Source: Microvelia longipes (Eukaryota; Arthropoda; Insecta; Hemiptera; Veliidae). Taken from it: a stretch of DNA of 64,000 nt. Shown piece by piece: positions 57,362 to 64,000 of the stretch. The position numbers and the translations under genes are program-made. Position 1 is the first letter of the stretch; every line of letters starts with the position of its first letter. Location: NCBI GenBank assembly GCA_018340805.1, contig JACMZG010000008.1, positions 82,170,598 to 82,234,597 of the forward strand, given 5' to 3'. The notes beneath the pieces are model-generated. The model was given only the letters and a program-made list of their open reading frames with translations, searched no databases and had not been told where the DNA came from.

Positions 57362-57588
57362 CTGTTTCTAAGCAAAGGTCAACAAAGAGCGACATTTCTA
57401 ATATTTTCAAAGTTTTCTCATACAAATTTTATATGTTAAATATAAAAACACTTGAACTGGTTGAAATTGGCAGGGAGGTGCTGCAACCCGGATATTCAGA
57501 GAACTTAAAGTGACTGAATTTGCTCAGGACCATGTAATTAGTGGGAGTCGGAACACTGTCTCCACTGCCAAACCCTCATTTTAACTTT

Positions 57589-58260
57589 ACTATAGTACAA
57601 CACAGTTTAAACTAGTTGACAGTGTTAGAAAATAATACAGTAGCGGACTAACCAATGTGGTTACTCCTGGATGTTAAACCACACCCTCAATTTTGTATCA
57701 GGCCAACCTTATTTAGTACGGTCACACACACTTCTAGATCCACAGATTGTATAGGATACGATCTCTCAATATGGTAATATTAGATGTATGAACCATGCGG
57801 AGGGGATCCGATTGCATATGCGAGATCTAGGGAGACTGAATCTAAATGGATCCCCCGATACGCTGTATGTACCTTCAGAGAAGATTGTATTTAACGGATA
57901 ACCTTCTCGTTGAACTTTTATATTACCGTTTGATCAAAAATTTTTGAATATTATTTTTTAGTGTAACCTTTATTATTTATTATAGAAAAAATCACAATTA
58001 ATTTATATATTTTTTGTTTTAAACTCCTTACACAACGAAAGTAAACCTTCACTATAAAAGACGCGATTTGGCTGTCAGTTATCACGTAATCTCACTCGAT
58101 CAACTAAACAAAGACGCTGTAAGAAGAGTGAAGTTAGTTGACCGTATTGCATATTTATCCAATACGATCGCCTGTTAAATGCGCTGTGTACGTAAATACT
58201 GATCTTCAACACTAACTTTTCTCATGCTGTCAACTGATTTAACCGGTGTTATACTATAGT
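57589..58260. mobile_element. inverted-repeat element, 672 bp
   Basis: Left end ACTATAGTACAACACAGTTT, with AAACTAGTTGACAG, is mirrored on the right by CTGTCAACTGATTTAACCGG...TATACTATAGT. Inverted repeats are about 36 bases with mismatches. Inside are a BamHI-like palindromic pair (GGATCCGATT / AATGGATCC, about 57805-57855) and no coding frame. The target duplication is unclear. Related ends occur at 51121 and 51675. Confidence 0.6.
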
Positions 58261-59175
58261 GGTAATGCAAAAAATTAATTAATTACTATTTTAGATTTTA
58301 TGTCATTTTCTGTACTCATTTGGGTATTTCTTGAGCTGCTATGATATTCATTTAAGACTAAACATCTATATGCAAGTGTTTATTAGAACTCTTTTCCTTA
58401 ATTTAAATAAAATACAAGTTATCTTTTCCTCAGTTGTTCAAATTTGTGCCTCCAAGTATAAAATATTTTCTTTCTAATACCAGAAGTATAAACTTACCAA
58501 ATAAATTAATGTTTTGCACAAATATTTCTGTCACATCTCAGTAACATCCACTATTTAAACTCTCATCTGAACAGACAACATACATTTATGAAACCTCTTT
58601 TTCACAGTAACTAAACAATGGTCTATCAGTACACCAAAAACCTCCATCATTGATCAGACAACATGACATTTAAGAAACCTCTTTCAATAACAACAATTGT
58701 CCTATCAGCAACTTCTCTTTTGGCATCGGGACCCTTAATGTGACTGCCTTCGTAATACACAAATAAACCCTTGTTGATCGTTATATAGCTGCTTCTGAAC
58801 TTTCTTGGTTTAGATATATCTCTAAACCATAAAGTTCTACTTATCAGTAAAGGTAACGCCTCATAACATTCACTTTAACCAGGCATTATTTTGGCATGAG
58901 TGGTGTTGGAGGTAGCTTATTTTCCCTCGTGAATTATTAACTATAATATAAGCTTCACACACACTTTTATCCAAAATCAAACGCCTCCCAATAAGGGTAA
59001 ATCACATGTTGGTGTTAAGTCTAAAATAACTAGAGTTTAGAGTGATTTCACAAACGCTGGAACGCATAATTTGTGAAACCAATAAACAAAAGATCTCTCC
59101 AATCCGTGCTTCGAAACTCATAATCTATTCCAATAAAAATGTTGACCTATTAAAATGTTGGTTTTAAAAACACAT
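58261..59175. other. intergenic up to the assembly gap
   Basis: A loose duplication is visible: ACATTTATGAAACCTCTTTT (about 58582) and ACATTTAAGAAACCTCTTTC (about 58669), each followed by AACAAT...TCTATCAG / TCCTATCAG. No gene recognised. Confidence 0.4.
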
Positions 59176-60175
59176 NNNNNNNNNNNNNNNNNNNNNNNNN
59201 NNNNNNNNNNNNNNNNNNNNNNNNNNNNNNNNNNNNNNNNNNNNNNNNNNNNNNNNNNNNNNNNNNNNNNNNNNNNNNNNNNNNNNNNNNNNNNNNNNNN
59301 NNNNNNNNNNNNNNNNNNNNNNNNNNNNNNNNNNNNNNNNNNNNNNNNNNNNNNNNNNNNNNNNNNNNNNNNNNNNNNNNNNNNNNNNNNNNNNNNNNNN
59401 NNNNNNNNNNNNNNNNNNNNNNNNNNNNNNNNNNNNNNNNNNNNNNNNNNNNNNNNNNNNNNNNNNNNNNNNNNNNNNNNNNNNNNNNNNNNNNNNNNNN
59501 NNNNNNNNNNNNNNNNNNNNNNNNNNNNNNNNNNNNNNNNNNNNNNNNNNNNNNNNNNNNNNNNNNNNNNNNNNNNNNNNNNNNNNNNNNNNNNNNNNNN
59601 NNNNNNNNNNNNNNNNNNNNNNNNNNNNNNNNNNNNNNNNNNNNNNNNNNNNNNNNNNNNNNNNNNNNNNNNNNNNNNNNNNNNNNNNNNNNNNNNNNNN
59701 NNNNNNNNNNNNNNNNNNNNNNNNNNNNNNNNNNNNNNNNNNNNNNNNNNNNNNNNNNNNNNNNNNNNNNNNNNNNNNNNNNNNNNNNNNNNNNNNNNNN
59801 NNNNNNNNNNNNNNNNNNNNNNNNNNNNNNNNNNNNNNNNNNNNNNNNNNNNNNNNNNNNNNNNNNNNNNNNNNNNNNNNNNNNNNNNNNNNNNNNNNNN
59901 NNNNNNNNNNNNNNNNNNNNNNNNNNNNNNNNNNNNNNNNNNNNNNNNNNNNNNNNNNNNNNNNNNNNNNNNNNNNNNNNNNNNNNNNNNNNNNNNNNNN
60001 NNNNNNNNNNNNNNNNNNNNNNNNNNNNNNNNNNNNNNNNNNNNNNNNNNNNNNNNNNNNNNNNNNNNNNNNNNNNNNNNNNNNNNNNNNNNNNNNNNNN
60101 NNNNNNNNNNNNNNNNNNNNNNNNNNNNNNNNNNNNNNNNNNNNNNNNNNNNNNNNNNNNNNNNNNNNNNNNNNN
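59176..60175. other. assembly gap of exactly 1000 N
   Basis: A round number implies a placeholder of unknown true length. Frames spanning it are meaningless. A single extra N is at 60348. Distance and even adjacency between the two sides should not be trusted. Confidence 0.99.
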
Positions 60176-60349
60176 TAAGTTGTCAATTTTTGAAAGGAGT
60201 TTATTGTTGAAATATAGAAAATAATTCGCTTCCACTAAAGTTAAAGATGTTCATTTAATCATAGTGTAAAACATTATGTGTTCCTAATATTCAGATAACT
60301 CTTTGTGTAGTATAGTTTATGGGCCCCATTATAAAATTCGAAACCGANA

Positions 60350-62985
60350 ATAAACCGAGCCATCTCTTACGACAAATGAGAGAACTAGGAGGATCGAAGG
60401 TAGGTGAAGAGCTGTAAAAACTTTGTTCATGCAGAGAATGCCAACTCAAGTCCAAACTGTTCTTTCAGTCAGCGAAGAACCAGATCTAACTAAGCTTTCC
60501 TTGCTTGCTGACAAAATAATCGAAGTGACAACAAACCAAGTCATGGCAATCGAAACAACAAATAAGGAAGGCACATTAGCAAGTCAAGTAACAGAATTGA
60601 GTAAACAAATGGCTGAACTGGCAGCGATAGTAAAAGGACAACAGGAAGAGGGCAGAAGTTATGACCGATACAGATGCAGAAGTTGCTCACGAAGTAGGTC
60701 GTCATCAAGACCAAGTACGAGCAGAGCAGCTTCACAAGATAAAAATATTTGTTATTACCACTCAAAATTTGGAGAAAAGGCTTATAAATGCACCAAACCA
60801 TGTACATTTTCATCAAAAAACGAGGGGGCCCTTCACTTGCGGCAGAACGGAGAGGGCCAACCAGTTTCTAGCCGCTTATGTGTAGCAGATAGGTCGACTG
60901 GATGGAAGTACCTAGTAGATACAGGAGCAGATCTGTCGGTGATAACCCGTGAATCGGTTTAAAAAGCGATCGCCGGACCCTGCTTTCAGAATATTCGCGG
61001 CAAACGGCACGGGCATTCGAACTTTCGGTGAAATTGGACTTACAATTAACCTTGGGTTACGCAGAAACTTCAACTGGAACTTCCTGGTGGCAGACGTTCC
61101 ACAGCCAATTTTAGGTGCGGATTTCTAAGCAACTATGGCCTTATAATAGATCTTAAAACGGCGTTATAACAGATGGCCTTACACTAGTATCATCCAAAGT
61201 GGCTGTCACAGAAGGCAAACCAGTAATCATTAGGGCTATGAAAGAAGACAGTATATTTTACGAGCTACTGAGAACAAAATATCCTGTTATAAATGAAGGA
61301 CTTTTCTCCCGCAGAAGTATTACATAATACTACTCATCACATCCAAACGAACGGGCCACCAGTTGTTTGTAAGGCACGCCGGCTAGACCCAAAAAATTGC
61401 TAGATGCTAAAAAGGAGTTTGACTCCATGATAGCTCAGGGCATTTGCAGGCCATCAGATAGCAATTGGGCTAGTCCCCTACATATGGTGAAAAAGAAAAA
61501 CGGCGACTGGCGACCTTGCGGAGATTATCGAGCGCTCAACAACATAACAGTCCCAGACAGGTATCCATTGCCACACATTCACGATTTGACTAACGGTCTA
61601 AACGGGAAATACATTTTTTCAACTCTTGATCTTACAAAGGCATACCACCAAATACCAATAGAGACTTCAGATATTCCTAAAACAGCTGTTATTACTCCGT
61701 TCGGCTTATTTGAGTTTGTGAGAATGCCTTTTGGCCTCCGAAACGCTAGCCAGACGTTCAAAGATTCATACATAACGTTCTAAGAGGGCTCGATTTTGTA
61801 TTTGTGTACTTAGATGACGTATTAATAAGTTCTAGGACAATAGAAGAGCACGTCGAGCACGTAAAACAAGTATTCGAAAGGCTCAGCAGTTTGGGATAGC
61901 TTTGAATGCAGCTAAATGCGTGTTCGGAAAAGAAAGCGTAACATTTTTAGGATACCAGTTATCAAAACATGGATTGGCACCACTTCCTCACCGTGTACAA
62001 GCCATACAGGACTTTAAAAGGCCGGAAACCGTTCAAGAGGTTAGAAGATTTTTAGCTTTAATTAACTACTACCACAGGTTCATACCACACATTTCAGAGC
62101 TACAAGCCCCTATTAGCGATTTAATAAAAGGTTCAAAAAGAAAAGGATAACACCAAAGTCATTTGGAAACAGGACACAGAGAGAGCTTTTGAAGCATGTA
62201 AATCAGAACTCGCCAATGCTACCGTTTTAACATTCCTAAACCTGATGGAAAACTGTTCCTTGTGACAGACGCTTCAGATAGGTCCTTAGGAGCAGTCCTT
62301 CATCAAATCGAGAACAACAGTCATAGACCACTAGGATTTTTTTCAACAAAGCTTAATAAGGCACAACAAAACTACAGTGCATACGACAGGGAGTTATTAG
62401 CAGTGTATTCGGCAATAAAATATTTCCGACACTTATTGGAAGGACGCGACTTCAGCGTGTACACTGATCACAAACCACTTTCGTTTGCATTTAAGCAAAA
62501 GGCTGATAAATGCTCCCCTCGCCAGCTTCGATACTTAGATTTTATCGGACAGTTTACCACGGATATCCAACATATTAAAGGTGACCAAAATATTGTTGCC
62601 GACGCGCTCTCAAGAGTAAACAGTATATTAAGTCCTTCACCAATAGACTATGCAGAAATTGCGGAAAACCAGATGGATGAAGACCTAAAGAATCTATTAC
62701 AAGATAAAACAACAAACCTTAAATTAGTATTAACGTACATCCCGAATACTAACAAACGATTGTTCTGCGATGTTTGTAAAAATGTCAGACCATACATTCC
62801 AGCAAGGTTCCGGAAACACGTTTATCAATCAATCCACAACTTAGCACACCCAGGAGGAAAAGCAACAACTAAGCTAGTTAAACAAAGGTTTGTTTGGCCA
62901 GGAATAGAAAGAGATTGCCGGGAATGGAAAATAAATTGTTTGGCTTGCCAACGCTCTAAAATCAGTAGGCACACCAAGGCTCCAT
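60350..62985 (+). pseudogene. Ty3/gypsy LTR retrotransposon relic (gag end, protease, RT, RNase H, integrase start)
   Basis: Begins within gag (LLRQMRELGGSK near 60360), then a frame change to a gag segment with MPTQVQTVLS. A C-x2-H-x9-C-x3-C finger (CYYHSKFGEKAYKCTKPC) resembles the CHCC finger of the CsRn1 clade. Protease: YLVDTGADLSVI. Reverse transcriptase: [35 protein letters not shown] and [16 protein letters not shown]; the catalytic box reads VYLDDVLIS in a shifted frame near 61805. RNase H has VTDASDRSLGAVLHQ. The integrase HHCC finger ends in CLACQRSKISRHTK. Stops or frame changes occur near 60410, 60960, 61127, 61780, 61900, 62150 and 62235. It is cut at about 62985 by another element; LTRs are not in view. 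Confidence 0.92.
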
Positions 62986-64000
62986 TAAATAAATAAATAA
63001 ATAAATAAATTCTTTATTACTAATAAATACAAAAGTATTCAAGCATATGTCAACTATCTCTAAATTACAAATTACCTCAGTATTTTTTGTCATTATATTT
63101 GAATTTAAAAACATTTTCCTTACAAATAATTTATTCAAGGAGCAAATTTGTTGTAACTGTACAGCGGAGAAAGGGATAACAGTACCTTGCATTGTTTAAT
63201 AAATTCTTTGTAATCATCTATTTCTTTCAAATTTTCTGGCAATTTATTAAATAACTTTATACCATTATAAACACTACTTTTTTGATAGTAATTACTTTTA
63301 TGTTGTTTTATTTGAATATTATTCTTAAATCTAGTATTATATTTATGACTTAGATTAAATTTTATCAGTTCACCTTTATTTCTATAAATGAATTTAAGAT
63401 TTTCAAGAACGTATAAAGCTGGTAGAGTCAGTATATTCATTTTATCGAACAGTGGTTTACATGAACTGGTGGGCTTGGCGTAATTCATCGCTCTTATTAT
63501 CTTTTTTTGTATAATAAATGATGACTTTGCTAAATTTGAATTTCCCCACATTACCAAGCCATACAACTTTGATTGGACAACTCCGTAGTAAACTGATCAT
63601 CATTTAAATAATTTCTCAGATATCTTATGAGATAAAGGCTTTTATTTAATGATTTATTAATACTTTTTATTTGGTTTTTCCAAATTAAGGACTCTTCTAA
63701 GTGAACACCCAGTAGCTTTATGTTGGTTGCTCTATTTATTTTCTTTCCATTAAAATAAAAATTAAAATTTATTCTACTAAAAGCTGATTTTTTATTATTT
63801 AAGACTAAAAATTCTGTTTTCTTTTCATTTACAACTAGTTTGTTATTTAGCACCCAATTTTCCAATTGAGCTAATGATCTATTTATTTTTTCATTCATAC
63901 TCTCTACGTTATTTGATTGATAGAGCAGTGTAATGTCATCTGCGTACATAAATATATTATCTGCCGAAACAAATTCAGGCAGATCATTAACAAAGGCTAA
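62986..64000 (-). pseudogene. jockey-like non-LTR retrotransposon inserted in Gypsy, runs off the window
   Basis: On the minus strand it enters at 64000 within the reverse transcriptase, with the catalytic MYADDITLLYQ at about 63949, then VVNEKKTEFLVL and the thumb with a block around IKLLGVHLEESLIWKNQIKS. After one frame change near 63580-63600 it continues with YGLVMWGNSNLAKSS, CKPLFDKMNILTLPALYV and GIKLFNKLPENLKE to SLSPLYSYNKF. The 3' end carries an AATAAAG-type signal and a (TTTA)n tail at 62986-63011, exactly at the break in the Gypsy integrase. Its 5' end is outside the window. Confidence 0.88.

Larger units (their letters stand above)
55303..57600. mobile_element. inverted-repeat element hosting the Merlin insertion
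   Basis: GAGGGTTTGGTGGTAGAGAC then GTGTTTCGACTCCCACC (about 55333-55372) is mirrored by GTGGGAGTCGGAACACTGTC then CCACTGCCAAACCCTCA (about 57541-57578). Weaker similarity runs outward to ATTGTAGTAATTAAAG / CTTTACTATAGTAC. Without the Merlin element and its duplication the host would be about 430 bp. No target duplication was resolved. Confidence 0.55.

Noticed and set aside
59150..60235. Long open frames of about 350 codons
   Set aside because: They exist only because the 1000 N's contain no stop codons.

Overview
The window is about 64 kb of AT-rich animal nuclear DNA. GT-AG introns, a B-type lamin, an insect-type gustatory receptor, and the mix of Copia, BEL/Pao, Gypsy, jockey-like, Penelope-like and Merlin elements point to an insect. 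A hemipteran is my guess, but that rests on general character only. There are no bacterial operons, rRNA genes, CRISPR arrays or convincing tRNA genes.

Host genes, left to right. (1) A lamin on + has coding exons at 2063-3579 and 5691-5997 and encodes 607 residues ending in the CaaX box CSIM. (2) A gustatory-receptor gene on - has three recognisable coding exons (31217-32248, 30683-30751, 30202-30291), but I cannot find the last exon that should carry the TYxxxxxQF motif. (3) RPA3, the small replication protein A subunit, on + has exons at 41673-41768, 42469-42655 and 46583-46647 (115 residues). (4) A single-exon ALG2 mannosyltransferase on - lies at 52894-54117 (407 residues). They are independent loci: nuclear lamina, chemosensation, DNA replication and repair, and N-glycan assembly in the ER.

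Most of the rest is transposon-derived. At 35.4-41.4 kb a BEL/Pao relic is split by a 5'-truncated non-LTR element, which is itself split by a nearly complete Copia element (36314-41020; 156-bp LTRs, 5-bp target duplication ATTTC). At 55.5-57.4 kb lies a Merlin-type DNA transposon with terminal inverted repeats, a perfect 8-bp target duplication and a transposase broken only by three in-frame stops. Penelope-like reverse transcriptase relics lie at 27.5-29.2 kb (between two (TA)n arrays) and 32.4-33.1 kb. A Gypsy relic (60.35-62.98 kb) begins just after a 1000-N gap and is cut by a jockey-like element running off the window end.

Several non-autonomous element families can be delimited by eye. 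The clearest is an unnamed MITE of about 300 bp with ends CATAGAGATAT...ACTAGAG and 8-bp target duplications; about nine full or partial copies are present. One carries a second 540-bp MITE, and two are fused head to head as one 611-bp unit directly upstream of ALG2. Others are a 702-bp hAT-like element at 12.7-13.4 kb, foldback elements at 45.8 and 52 kb, a 316-bp tandem repeat at 17.5-18.3 kb, many (TA)n arrays, and a dispersed motif resembling CAATCTAGCGAGCGAAGCGA. I saw no new multi-gene system. The most novel material is the MITE family, its composite copy, and the dispersed motif.
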